Shown here: one piece after another, positions 27,480-58,142 of the stretch | Numbering within the stretch: position 1 is the first letter of the stretch | Layout: every line of letters begins with the position of its first letter | NCBI GenBank assembly: GCA_002104895.1 | Contig: MCFG01000361.1 | Location: 1-64,000, forward strand | Direction of reading: 5' to 3' | Source of the DNA: Anaeromyces robustus | Lineage: Eukaryota; Neocallimastigomycota; Neocallimastigomycetes; Neocallimastigales; Neocallimastigaceae | DNA: 64,000 nucleotides | Position numbers and translations under genes: made by a program | Notes under the pieces: generated by a model | Database searches by the model: none | Seen by the model: the letters and a program-made list of their open reading frames with translations, nothing else | What the model was told of the DNA's origin: nothing

Positions 27480-28794
27480 ATGACTGAATCATCATTAAGA
27501 AATTCAACTCTTATACAAAATAATGAGTCTTTTAAAAATAGTAGCATAACAAATAATAATCAATCTCAAATAAATAATAATGGGAATAATAATGGAACTA
27601 TAAATAATAATAATAATAATAGTAATGGAATGAAACATCATTTTAGGCATCATAATATAATCAGTCATAATCAGTTTATAAAGCAAGATGTCAAAGAAGT
27701 ATCATTATTGGATTCTATGAAAAAAATTATTGTTGAGGATAGTATAATTAGAAAAGCAAGTTATATCCCTGAAAAAGTTTATGTAAGAACGGATTTATGT
27801 TTATTAACTGGGGACCAACAAGAAATTGCAAAAGAAAATGAAAGAAGAAAAAAAGTATATTAAATTATAATATATCTTATAATATAAAAAATATAATTTC
27901 ATTTATACTAAAAAATATATATTATATATTTTATATTTATAAATATAAAAAGGCTGTTAACGAATGTGGATTTTCATCAGTATATAAAGAACCATATAAA
28001 CCATTAGGTGTTCCAATTATTGATACAAACGCATTGATTATTGATTGTTTAAAAATTAATCCATCAACTATTCAAAAGTAAAAATTAATTTATATATATG
28101 AAAATAGTTTAAATAATTTTAAAATTAAAATTATATAATATAATTATATAGATCTTCCAATAATAAAGCTTCAAAAATGAATCATTTAAAACATGAACTT
28201 AACCATGTTAATAGAAAAATACCAGTTTGTATGTTTTTCCATTTTATAATTTTTTTAGATTTTTTTATAATGAACTTTTTTAAACATGAAAAGAATTAAA
28301 TATGTTAATATATTAATTTATAAAAAATCAAAGTGGAATTAACAGGAAGACAAACAGGTTATAAATTATTAAAAACTGCATTAAGAGAATCAAATATAAG
28401 AATGCATTCAGTAAAAGTAGTATTATTAAATAATATTTTTGAAAAAATGTTTATTTTCTTGAAGTATTTATTTTATATTATGAAAAATATATGTTTAAAA
28501 TATAGTATGGAGTTCCATTTCTTGAAACTTTAAAAAATCAAAATAAATATAAAATCTATGATGAATCTGATAGAACAGATAACGATTTAAATAGTATGTG
28601 ATCATAATAATAATATGGCATTATTGTTTAAGATAATTATATAATAATTAATAATAATTATATTTTTATAATTTTAATAAATAATAAGCTATCGATTACA
28701 AACATCTTATGTTTGATACAGATAAACAAAATTATTTTACACATCTAGTTAATATACATAAAAGAGGTAATAATGTTTATAATAAAATTTATGC

Positions 28795-28864
<70 letters not shown>

Positions 28865-30175
28865 GTTGTAATATTAAGAGTAATAATAATAATCAAGGAA
28901 TATTTATTTAAAAATGTTTTCGATATATCTAAATTTTTTTCTTAAATATTGTATTGAATAATATAACATTTACTAATAGAATTATATAACGATTCAATGC
29001 TTTCATCAAACGAAAAATTAAAAAATAATGAAAAAAAGAAAAAAAATAAAAAAGAAAATAGTGGTACATATACTATATTATAAATTTTTTTTTATTGATT
29101 AAATAAATAATTATTAAAGTAATAATTTTTATTTTATTTAAAAGAGGAACTTTCGTTAAAAAGTATTAATCTTAAGAAATTCGAAGAATCGTTACAAATT
29201 AAACAAAATTTAAATAATATAAATTCAATAGGACAAGTAAATTTAATTGAGATTAATTAATCAATTATTTAAATATCTTTTAAAAGACATAATCTTTATT
29301 TAGATTTATTTTATAATTAAATAAAAAAGTTTTATGAATCTAGAGACAGGTATTATGAACAACGACAGCGACTGAATAATATTTTAGAAGAGGATTTAAA
29401 TAGAATAGAATTTAATAGAAGTAAAATATTCAAGAAGAAATTCTGTGCACTTAAAATTAATAAGGTAAATAAAAGTATAAATATTTTTTTTATTTAAACG
29501 AAAAGAATCTTTAAGTTTAAAATATTCAAAAAATATAAAAAGAATAATGCATTTGCCGATGATGATCTACAACGTATGAGAACTATAATAAATAATGACT
29601 TAAGAGCTGAACGTGAAAAAATAATTAAGAGACATCCATGGTTCAATGATATGGTGAACAAAATGGTATACACTACTGGAACCAACAGACAATTATCTGA
29701 AACTGAAAATATTTTATTAAGACAAATTAAAAAGTAAATTAAAAGAAAATTGTTTTATAAATTTATAAGTGATATTCTTATTTAATATTAAATATTTTAT
29801 TATATTATTTTTAATATAATAAAAAAAAATAAAAGTACAATAGAAGATGGTATTCCGTTTTCAAGAATTACATATATTAATATTTTAAAAATTATACCCC
29901 CGTCAGAGTTTATGTCTGAAAACATTCAAAGAATTCTTCGATTTATTAAACAACATGAACCTATTGCTGAAAGAGATTATATGGAAGCAGTAGAAGCATC
30001 AGGGCATTCAATGAAAATAATAAATTCAAATGATGATGATAATAATGATGATGATAATGTTAATAATGATGAAAATGAAAACGATATTGATAATGATATT
30101 ACTAATAATAATGAAAATATTGAAAATATTGAAAGTATCGAAAGCGTAGAAAATTTAAAAGATATTAAAAAATAA
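27480..30175 (+). CDS. Unrecognised 11-exon protein with central charged coiled region
   Basis: Eleven exons join in phase: 27480-27854, 27953-28077, 28152-28228, 28334-28410, 28506-28593, 28689-28766, 28980-29063, 29145-29236, 29330-29464, 29516-29733, 29836-30175 (562 residues; exon 4 could end at 28416 instead). The N-terminus is Asn/Ser-rich. The middle has folded-looking segments (TGDQQEIAKENERRKK, GVPIIDTNALIIDCLKI, GRQTGYKLLKTALRESN). A Lys-rich stretch precedes a helical region (YESRDRYYEQRQRLNNILEED) and a conserved-looking end (HPWFNDMVNKMV, PFSRITYINILKIIPPS, RILRFIKQHEPIAERDY), then an acidic tail. I do not recognise the family. It is head-to-head with the ZMYND12-like gene. Intron 6 holds an AAT microsatellite. 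Confidence 0.75.
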
Positions 30176-30383
30176 AATATATATTTAAAATAAAATATAT
30201 ATTTAAAATAAAATTTATTAAAAAAACTAAATAAATATAAATATATAAATAATATACATAAAATGATATTAAAAATGTTATCCTATATATTTATAATTTA
30301 TTTTATCACTATTTCTTTTATTATTTTGATTAAACAATGAAAATACAATATAAATATCATTAAATATATTTAATATAAATATA

Positions 30384-33112
30384 TTAATTTTCAGAAACTT
30401 CAACAATTTCATTTAAACTTTCAACACTTAATTTTTGTTGTTTTTGAGCTACTTTCAATGATTTTTTATAACCTTCTATATCAAATACAAATGGTTCTTG
30501 TCCAAAATTTACTTTCATTTCAGATCCAGTATATAAACCAATACATACAAATATTGGTTGATCAGGAATTGCAATACCTGTCATTCCTATAAATATATAG
30601 GTATTTATTAATAATGTAATAAAAAAAATTAAATAAAATTTAATAAATTGAGAATGTATATGTTTAATTATATATTTGTTTATAATAACCAATAACATAA
30701 TCATTAGAAAATATTTTTTTTTCTTATTATTTACCCAGATTTTTTCCATTTTTGGTATAGAATACTTTTTTATCAATAAAATTAATACAACATCCAACAA
30801 CATCACCAACTTCATAAGACGGCCCATAGTGTGTCCAATTTCCATGTTCATAATGATCACCTGTATAATTACAATAACCACTACTATTTTTAGAATAACC
30901 TATTATTTTATAACATGAAAAATGTAATATAACATAATATATAATATAATTATAATTACAATTATAATCATAAGTAAAAAATGATTTAGAATATAACTAT
31001 ATATTTTATTTTTAATAATGGTAGTACCTGGTCTATTAGATAATTCCATATGTCTAGTACAATATCCAATTGCACCAAAATTTGGCCTATTAATATTGTA
31101 AAAAAAATAATGTCAGAAAAAATGAATGAAACAATAATAGAATTTATAAATTAATAAACATTACCATTCTGATCTTCTAAATATAATTTTAACTTCATAA
31201 TAATATACTTGATGTCTATTTGAAATTGGCATGTTTGATCTGACTGATGCCCAACATTCATTATCAATTAAACCTTAAAAATAATAATATTTCAGTATAC
31301 ATAATAAAATATAATATAATTAATGTTATATATATATAAACTACCTATATGCTTAACATATGTATTATTTTCAAATAATTCTAATTGAACTGCTTTATCA
31401 TTTGGGTCTAAACTTAATGTTGTTAAAACTAACATTATGTAAAAATTAAACATTTAAACATAATGATACAAATAAATATTTAATTATAAATAAATTTAAA
31501 TAATATATATGATAATATATTTATATAAATACCATAATACTTGTTTTTCAATGAATTAATACTTTCTTTATATAAAAATATTTTTTATATAATAAATATA
31601 TATATTAATTAATGATGCAGTATTAATTAAAATTGAATAGTGATAATTTTTTACTTTTAAATATATGTAAATACCTTCTAATTTTTCAATTTTAAGTAAT
31701 TGCTCTTTACTTTTTTCTATAAGAAAAAAATATTTATAATTATATCAAATTTTGATATTTAATATTATTATTATTATTATTCTAATTATTTATAATTGTT
31801 ATAATATATATTTACGTTCTAATTCCTTTATTTGCTTTTTATGAGTTAATTCAATATATTTATGTTTTTTGATAACCCAATCAAGATTTTTATCTTGGTA
31901 TTGACATTTCCAAATGTGATTCTTATTATTATAATATAAAATATCTTTAAATTAGTATTTTAATGCCTCATTATATATTTTATAGATATCTAAATAAAGT
32001 AATTATATATTTTAAAAAAATTAAAACATTATTAATACTTTATATTCATTCAGTAATATATGAGTTAAAGGACAACCTTGATTTACATTAATACATGATA
32101 TATATTTTAAGTTTTGTTCTTTATCATTTTCAATTATATTACTCAAAGATTTTAACTCATTATTTTCAGAAATTGATGTTGATGAATTTAATTCATTAAA
32201 GTTTCCAATAGAAGTTAATGAAACAATACTTTGCCTTTTTTTAAATATATTATCACATTTTTTATCATGATTATACCGATGACTCACTTTCATTGCGTAT
32301 TTACAAAAATTACATATGTAAATATTATCACATTCTAATAAATGTTTTCTTAATTTATTTCTTGGCCCACACCAACGACAAGCATTATTATCATTCTCTG
32401 AATCATAATCATCATTAAAGCTTTGGCTTGACTGATGATTAATTTTATTCTTTAGTACACTACTTTTACTACTTCCAAGGCAATAGACTTCTAATGTGTC
32501 TACAATTTTGGAAATATTTTCATCAAATGGTAAAATAATTCTTATTGGATGTTCATTATTACCTTGGTTATAGTCACTTGAATCAGTTTTTAACTGTGTA
32601 ATTTGACCACATTTTGGACATGTAATATTAATATATTCTTGAATTTGATCTATTAAATTTAAAGATTGAATTGATATTGTTAATTGGTCTTGAACGGAAT
32701 ACATTATACTGCGTCTTCTACTGTTAGTTATATTATTATTATTATTAATTTTTTCTAAATCACTATCTTTTTCTCTTTCACTTCCAAAATAATTTTTATT
32801 TTCGTTAATATTAAGATTTGATGATATATTATGTTCATTTTCACTATCTTGCTTTTTTTTTACTTCATTTATATTTACTGAGACTTTTTTTTGATTTTGA
32901 AGGTATTGTTTTCTGAGTTCTTGAATAATATGATCTTTACAAAATATATGTTGACAATTTAGTCTAACAACAGAAGGTGCAGGAACTTTATTACATATAG
33001 CACATTTGAATATAGTATTTATACCATTTTCTTTATATATTAATTGGCCATAATTTATTTTAGGTATATCTTCACTTTTTAATTTAGATATTGATGATGA
33101 TAGCAAAGACAT
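30384..33112 (-). CDS. RING / TRAF-type zinc finger / SPRY protein
   Basis: Nine exons join in phase: 33112-32039, 31921-31816, 31716-31675, 31565-31533, 31428-31345, 31273-31165, 31086-31028, 30860-30735, 30586-30384 (611 residues). The N-terminal RING (CAIC, NCQHIFCKDH, then CPKC) is split by about 110 polar residues and has His at one usual Cys position. TRAF-type zinc motifs follow (CRWCG, HLLEC, CNFC, HDKKC; GCPL, HIWKCQYQ). After a coiled linker comes a SPRY domain of the RanBP9 kind (CWASVRS, YEVKIIF, IGYCTRHMEL, GPSYEVGDVVGCCINF, FYTKNGKNLG). Likely an E3 ubiquitin ligase with SPRY as substrate receptor; function inferred. It ends 209 bp from the convergent unknown gene. Confidence 0.84.
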
Positions 33113-33570
33113 TTGTTTTTAATATATTAATTATATGAATATTATATAAATATATAAATTTATTTTTTAAGAATTATATATCAAAAAAAAAAAAAAAAAG
33201 AAGATAAGAAAAAAAAATGTTTATACAAAAATAATGTAACTCTATAAAGTTTATTAAATTTAATATAAATTTTATTTTTTATTTTATTTAATATATATTA
33301 TATAATTATTATATTCCTATGTATTATAATATTTTTAAATATTTAATTATTATATAAATTTATAGTAATTAAATATTTTTTATAGTATCATAATTATTTT
33401 TTTCCCTTATAATATAAAATTAAATTTCGTTCATTATATAATATAATAATTATAATAATAATCAATAATTTAAGTTATTAAATTTATTTATACCATTTTT
33501 TTATATTATATATATATATATATATATATTTATATTTTTTTTTTCTTTCTTTAAAAAAATAAATCATAAA
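33113..33570. other. Divergent promoter region
   Basis: 460 bp between the RING-SPRY gene and the TFIP11 gene. Alternating A and T runs, an AT dinucleotide run at 33508-33529 and a T-rich stretch just before the TFIP11 start. No defined site. Confidence 0.55.
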
Positions 33571-37248
<3,678 letters not shown>

Positions 37249-37913
37249 TATTATAATATAAAGAATAAAAAGATATTTTTTTTATCATATTTAGTACAAT
37301 TTAATAATTTAAAAAAAAAGAAAAAAGGAAAAAAAAAAACTTTATGTGTATGATAAAAATATTATTATAACATTTAACAATCCTACTGAAAATATATATA
37401 TAACAAGTTAAATAAATTTTAAATATTACACATAATTAATAATTTATTAAAGAAAAAACAAAATGAAATAAGAATAAACTATCACAAAATAATTCAAAAA
37501 AAAAAAAATGAAATGAAATGAAATAAATTAACATTAACACATATATTTAATATTGAATTATAATAGATTAATATATTCTTTATATATATTTATTATTATT
37601 GTTTTATTATTATTATATATACATAATTATTAAAATAATTATTATTTTGGTATTATATTATTCATATTTTATTTTTATTGATATGATAAGAATTCTATTA
37701 ATAATTCTATTACATTAATAAAAACGAAAAAACAGTAATAAAAAACCATTACACTTAGAGTAATATTTTTAAATTTTTAAAATTTAATTCAATTTTGATG
37801 TAAATAAATATTTTTTATGTACTAAAAATCTATTATCTAATATAATACTACATAAAATTAACAAAATTAATAAGAATATAAAAAAAAAAAAAAAAAAAAA
37901 AAGTGAATTTACA

Positions 37914-37970
<57 letters not shown>

Positions 37971-38007
37971 GATTATGATTATGATTATGATTATGATTAT
38001 GATTATG

Positions 38008-38090
<83 letters not shown>

Positions 38091-38148
38091 GATTATTATT
38101 ATGATTATTATTATGATAATGATGATGATTATTATTATTATTATTTTG
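37249..38148. other. Convergent spacer with compound ATT/GATTAT microsatellite
   Basis: 900 bp between TFIP11 and the 7TM-RGS gene. From about 37914 to 38140 an ATT array contains a central block of about 7 GATTAT units and several GATTATTAT units, ending 8 bp from the RGS gene stop. No gene. Confidence 0.75.
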
Positions 38149-40007
38149 TTATATTGTTATTAATGGTTTTTTATTTTCCTGCTTTGTTTGTAAAAATCTT
38201 GGATAATTAGTCCATCTTAAAAGTTCGTAAACTTCTTTAAGAACTGGCTTAAATAATAATATATCGATATTTTCACTTTTATGAATTTTATGTTCTACAG
38301 ATTTAACTAATTCACTTGTTAAATTTAATTGATATTCTGATCCCTCTGGTATAAACTTTTCAAATATTCTAATTAAATGGTTTTTTATTTCTGGTGATTC
38401 TACAATCATTGCAGTTTTATATAAACTTTCATAGTATGGTATTTCTTCATCATTTATTTTAATAGTAGTTTCATTATGTGGAGTGTATTTATGTGGATTT
38501 TCGACTAATTCTTTTAAATTCCATGAATTACTTTTAGTACTAGCATTTTGACACTTCAATAATATATTTATCATAGCTTCATAAAACAATAAATTTTCAA
38601 TACAAACTTCACCTACTAAAAATCTTTTAAATTCTTTGTAAATTGCACACTTTGGATTTAATACTTTTTCAAAATTAGTAATTTCCATTTCATTAACTTC
38701 ATCATCTTCAATAACTTCAACTTTTTCAACACTACGTCTTCTATATTTTTCATGTAACATATCTACTTTATTTTGATAAGCATGGACAGTGAATACTGGT
38801 TTAACAATAATAATGGAATGATATGTAATAAAGAATATTACAAACCATATTGAAACGGGAATAAATTTAAATTTTATAGATAATATTTTGAAAATAATAA
38901 AACATAAACTACATATTAATGATGTTATTATAACTGCTTTAATTTCATATTGAACACCAATAGTTTCTTGATATGATCTAATTTTATATTTTTTATATAA
39001 TGCATAAAACATACTAATAAAAAGTGTTGCTAAAATAATTGTATGATATTTTTGAATTATAAATTTATTTTTTATAATCATGTTTTTATCAACAGCATAT
39101 ATTATTAATAAGCAAGTTGTAATAATTCCAATTAATCCTAATATAACAATATTGGACCATTTTTCATATAATTGGAACTGAATAATATTTATATGAAGTT
39201 TATCATTTTTCCTATAAAAATTATATTTATAATTTTGTTAAATTTGTTATTTAATATAATGATTTAATATTATATTATAAATTAAAAGTATTCTATAATA
39301 CTTACTTTAAACTATCATCATTATAATGTACTATATAATTATATTAATAAATATAAAAAATTAAAAATTATTAATATATTTTTTTTAAAATATATATATA
39401 TAATTAAAAACTATATATTATTTACTATATTTTTATACTAAAATAATATTTACATGAATTATTTAATCTGGCATTTTGGATTTTCAATCTAAATTCTATT
39501 TTTTTAACTCTAACTACATTTGTAATAATCCATATTGGAATAGAATATGAACTATTATTATATAATAAAGTATATTATATTATAATAATAATTAATAAAA
39601 ATAATAATATTTTGTAAAAATATACAAGTTTATATATATATACATATTAAAAAAAGTTATCTTAATTACCATATTATAATATAAATAAAACTTGGTATTT
39701 TAAGTATATTTTGTTCATTAGTTAGAGCAGCTTCAATTAATAATAATGTAATTAAAAAAATAACAGCTATTGTATGATATATATATATATTAATATCTCT
39801 AATTAACATTAACTTTGATTTTTTACATAGTGTAAATAAGATTAATGTTGTTATAATATAAATAAGTGAAATTAACAATATTGGTATATATATTATAAAA
39901 TAAAAATCAGTAGTTTTTTCAGATGGTTCATTTTCAGTTAACACAATAGGATTATTATTATTTTCTGAATATGTGATATTTTGTACTAGAAATGGCGAAG
40001 GTGCCAT
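38149..40007 (-). CDS. Seven-transmembrane protein with C-terminal RGS domain
   Basis: Four exons (40007-39670, 39551-39454, 39330-39306, 39211-38149) join in phase to 507 residues. An extracellular-looking N-terminus with two NxT/S sites is followed by seven hydrophobic segments (first FYFIIYIPILLISLIYIITTL; last FIPVSIWFVIFFITYHSIIIV). A cytosolic RGS domain follows at about 360-495 (FEKVLNPKCAIYKEFKRFL, EVCIENLLFYEAM, VYELLRWTNYPRFL). RGS domains speed GTP hydrolysis by G-alpha. The fusion to a 7TM receptor is known from fungi (GprK type) and plants (AtRGS1). Likely a receptor that tunes G-protein signalling at the plasma membrane; the ligand is unknown. Confidence 0.87.
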
Positions 40008-42295
<2,288 letters not shown>

Positions 42296-43193
42296 ATGGG
42301 TTATCATGATAGATGTTTTGAAGATATTCCATATTTAGAAAGCAAGGATCCATATCATAATAATAGACGTGATAGGTTAACTGAAAGTGCTATAAACCGA
42401 TACGCTGAAACTAACCCTGAATACCAAAAAGTTTTAGATAAATATTATAGACCTGATAAAAAACTACCAAGAGCAATAACAACAACGAAGAAATCAGCAG
42501 TAGTAAAAGAATCTTCAACCTCAAAAATTACAAATTCAACAACAAAAGAAATTCCAATGTGCTGTGATTCCCGTTGTAGTTCAGCTTCAAACTCTTCAGA
42601 AAGACTTTGTCCTAACTGTAAACAAAAATTTTACGCTTCGAAAAAAAAGACTAGCACAATTAAAGACAAAAAAGAAAATGATTCTAATTTAATTTATTGG
42701 AATAAAAATAAATTTGATGATAATCATGTATGATATTTTACTTCATTTTTTTTAATTATAATAACTAGACAATTTAAATAATTGAATTACAGTAATAATA
42801 ATAATATTATTAACTTAATATTATATTAAAACAATATTTTAATATTAAATATTTCTATAATGTTTATTTAAATTATTTAGGTACCAACTTTCCCACCCAG
42901 ACCACCAAATGAATGTACATCCCTTATTTTGCCAGCCATGTTTACGGAAGAAGAAAAAAAGTATTATCAATCAAAACAACCAAAATACCCACCAGTTGAA
43001 AAGATTACTTCAGTTATAGAAAATAAACCACCAAGATCAAAACCATCCGGTCAGTATAATATAATTACAGGTATTGTATTGTTATTATAATTAAAAAATA
43101 ATAGTCATTTTAAATAGAGTATATATATATATATTAAATCAAAATATTTATTTTTTTTTCTGATTAGGTGAAGAATTATATGAAATTGCATGA
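42296..43193 (+). CDS. Small unrecognised protein with Cys-rich patch
   Basis: Three exons (42296-42727, 42881-43070, 43168-43193) join in phase to 215 residues; the last exon encodes only GEELYEIA and a TGA stop. The N-terminus (HDRCFEDIPYLESKDPYHNNRRDRL) looks conserved. A Cys-rich patch (CCDSRCSS, CPNCKQKF) may bind zinc. The second half is rich in Pro (TFPPRPPNE, KYPPVEK, KPPRSKPSG) and ends with the short motif YNIITGEELYE. This style of short, Pro-rich, weakly structured protein is common among axonemal inner proteins, but I cannot assign a family. The choice of the second of two possible donors for exon 2 is based on phase. Confidence 0.65.
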
Positions 43194-44212
43194 ATCTAAT
43201 TTAAACATGTTATTATTATTAATATAAATCGAAATCAATTAAAAAAAGAAAAAAAATTTTGTATTTTTATATATAATTAAAAAATAGTAAATCAATATAG
43301 TAATAATATTTAACTCCTTTAATAAAATAGCATATCTTTTTCATTACATTTTTACTTATAATTGTATTATTAACAATTTATATTATTGTTTTATTATAAT
43401 AAATTTATTATTTCTTTTAAAAAAATTAAATAAATAATCAATAAAAATAATAAATATAATTTAATTAAAAAATTGATAAAAATGTTATTAATATTTATTT
43501 TCAGTGTAATATTATATGAAAAAACTTATTATTAAATTATTATTATTTAAATATATTTATTTCTTTTTTTTTTATTTATTTATTATTGTTTTATTTAACA
43601 TTATGTATATTTAAATAATATCATTTTCTTTTCTACAATTATTAATTAAATACAAATATGGTATTGAAGTTTTTTTATAACTTTAAGTTTATTTTATCTT
43701 ACCATATAAAAATTATGCTTTAATTTAATTCATTTATATAACAAACTAAAAATTATAAAATAATATTTAAATATAATTATAAATTAATATAAATAAATAA
43801 AAAAATCTAAACCTCTCCCTTTTTTCATAAAATAAAAAAATAATCTCTTAAAATTTTATTTTTATTTATAAAAGAATTATCTATATTATTTTATGGTTTA
43901 TACATATATATATTCTCAAATTATATGAGATAAATCTAGTATTTATTTTGAGAAATAATATATAATAAACTTTTTATGAACAAACTTTAAATGCATTTAA
44001 TGCTTAATTATATTTATAATTACAAAAAAAATATAAATCTTAAAAGAATAATTATAATATAATTTTTTTTTTAAATAATATCAAATTAACTTTATAAATT
44101 GATTTAGTAAATTTTGTATTATTTCCAACAAATAATAAAGTATTGATTATTGATTATATAATAATTGATATTTTGTGATATTAATAATATAATTTATCAT
44201 TATACTTTTTAA

Positions 44213-44277
<65 letters not shown>

Positions 44278-44902
44278 TATTATTATTATTATTTTTATTA
44301 TTAATATTATTATTATTATTATGAAATTTTAATATCATAATTTACACTATAATTATAATTATAATATTGTTTTTTTTTACTTTTCATATTTTATAAAAAA
44401 ATGGTTAACATATTTTATTTATAATTATCTTTACTGTTTTAAATTTTTTTTCTTTCTATTTCTTTCATATATATATTTTATATTTTGTTAGATTAAAATT
44501 TTATTTATTAAATGATAGAAAATATTACACTTTTAATAAAATAAAAATTGAAACAGTTGAAAAAAATTTTTTTCTGTAATAATCAATTTTGACAATTTTG
44601 TTAATTAATAATTACATTATAATTACAGAGAAATGAAATAGTATATTAAGCATTACCAATAGCAAAATATTACAAATAATGATATTATAATATAAAATTT
44701 CATTAAAAAATTTTAACATTTTATATATAAATTATATATATAAATAATAAAAATATATTTAAAAATAAAAAAAAGTTAATATTATCTTTAAAAGCAAAAA
44801 AAGGAAAAAGAAAAAGAAATAAAAGATTTAAAATTAAAAATTATCAATTAAAATAAGAAGAAATAATATATATACATTAAAAAGAAATAAGTTACATTTA
44901 AA
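43194..44902. other. Intergenic, AT-rich
   Basis: 1.7 kb with A/T runs and a TTA array at about 44214-44322. No frame of interest. Confidence 0.6.
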
Positions 44903-54632
<9,730 letters not shown>

Positions 54633-54651
54633 ATATATATATAAAAAAAAG

Positions 54652-54683
<32 letters not shown>

Positions 54684-54853
54684 ATAAAAAAAAAAAAAAA
54701 CTCATATAAAAAATAATGATACCTATAAAATTTTTCTTAAAATATGATTTTACTTTTATATTTTATTTATATATATTATTCTTATTTTTTTTGTATATTT
54801 CTACTATATTAATATTTATATAATATAAAAAAATATAAAATGATTTATTTTAA

Positions 54854-54885
<32 letters not shown>

Positions 54886-55364
54886 CATACTTTTAATAAT
54901 AGTAATATATTGTATTAATAATTATGGCTATACTATAATTACATTATATCTATTAGTTTTAATAAAAAAAAATTCTTTTATTTATACTAATACAATAATT
55001 CTAAATATATTATTCCTTTTTTTTTTAATTATTAATTATATTATATAACCCTATAAAAATTAATTATTATTATCATAATAATTTTTATATTTTATAATAA
55101 AATATTATAAAAAAATATTTTTCTTTTGAGTAATATCTTATTACATATCTATAATTATTCAATTAAAAAACAAAAAAAAAAATAAAAAATAAAAAAAAAA
55201 TAAAATAAAATAAAATAAAATAAAATAAAATAGAATTCAATCAAACTTTAATGAAAGATTTAATAACAATAGTAAAATAATAAAATAATAAAATAAGATT
55301 ATTAATAAAGAATAAATAAATAAAAAAAAGATATAAATAAATAAAATATTTATATAAATAAAAC
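54633..55364. other. Intergenic with long A tracts
   Basis: 730 bp. A tracts of 25-30 nt near 54652-54700 and 54857-54884 follow the gelsolin gene; AAAAT repeats near 55195-55230 precede the next gene. No gene. Confidence 0.65.
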
Positions 55365-56624
<1,260 letters not shown>

Positions 56625-56823
56625 ATGAATAATATTAATTTAATATTAATATATATTCTTAAAGATTTAATAATAATGAATTATATATTAATTGCTATGT
56701 TAATATTATAAAAAATTTATTTATTTAAATAAACAAACAATGTATAGGAATATTTAATAATAAGATAGAACTGTTTTATCATGGCAAATAATATATTTGA
56801 ATTACGATTATTCAAAGTAACAA

Positions 56824-56875
<52 letters not shown>

Positions 56876-57992
56876 GTTTAATTTTAATATTATATTACTT
56901 AATGTATTATTTAATATTTATGTATTTAATTATTGGAATATTAATAATTAAGATATACATTTATAAACTAATCAATATTAAAAAAAAAACATAGTATTAA
57001 TTATTAAATTTATTTAATATAATAAGATAAAAAAAACTATATAATATGTTAATGATGTAATATTTAGGAAAAAAATTATATAATTAAATAATTAAATATT
57101 GTTATAAAATATTTAATTATTAATGATTATTTAACTCTTTAAAGTTTAATGTTAAGCATTTTTAGTTTTTTAATAGATGAATTAAATATATTCGCCAGTA
57201 TTAAATCATATAAATTATAATAATAATAATTAAAAATAAATATTATATAAATAATAATAAATATTAATTTATATAATGTATCATCAGCCATAAAGTCAAT
57301 TAATATAAAAAAGCAAAAAAAAAGGATATGTAACATTCAATAACAATAAAAATAATTAGTTTTTTTATTTTTATATATAATGCTTAACAACTTTGGATCT
57401 CTTTTACCAAGTTATATTATAATAAACTTTTTTATTATATATTAAAATATTAATTATAATTTTATTTTATTTTATTTTAATAATATTAATATAGATAAAA
57501 AAACTTTTTAAAGAAAATGAACTATAAATATTTTATTTATAGTTCATATTCATATAAATTAAATTTTTAATTAATATTTATAAATAAAATAAATATACGA
57601 GTTCCCTATATATTAATAATAATAATATTTTATATAGTGTAATAAAAGAAAAGCTTAATAAATAATACAAGTATTATTTATATTAAAATCCACTAAAAAA
57701 CAATTTTCAATTATTATTATTATTATTATTATTATTGTTATTATTATTATTATAAAATAGTATTTTAAATTGTTTTTGCTAATTTTTATTTTATAAAAAA
57801 ACTTTATTAAACTTGTATTTATTTATTATTATATTTTAATAAACTAATTTAATAATCTTTATAATCGTAAAATAAATGATGAAAAAAAAAAAATAATAGA
57901 TATTTATGATAATATATTTGTACGATTCATATATCAATATATATCTTTATATAACACGTTCTAAATTATTTAGTAAAATAATATTAAACTTT

Positions 57993-58142
57993 ATATTTAT
58001 TAAATTCAATACTAAAAATTAATCATAATTCTTTATTTAAAATATGCTTAGTATATATTTTTAATAAATATTTATTAAATTCAATACTAAAAATTAATCA
58101 TAATTCTTTATTTAAAATATGCTTAGTATATATTTTTAATAA
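57993..58142. repeat. Perfect 75-bp tandem duplication
   Basis: Copy 1 at 57993-58067 and copy 2 at 58068-58142 appear identical (each contains AATTAATCATAATTC and AATATGCTTAG). Confidence 0.88.
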
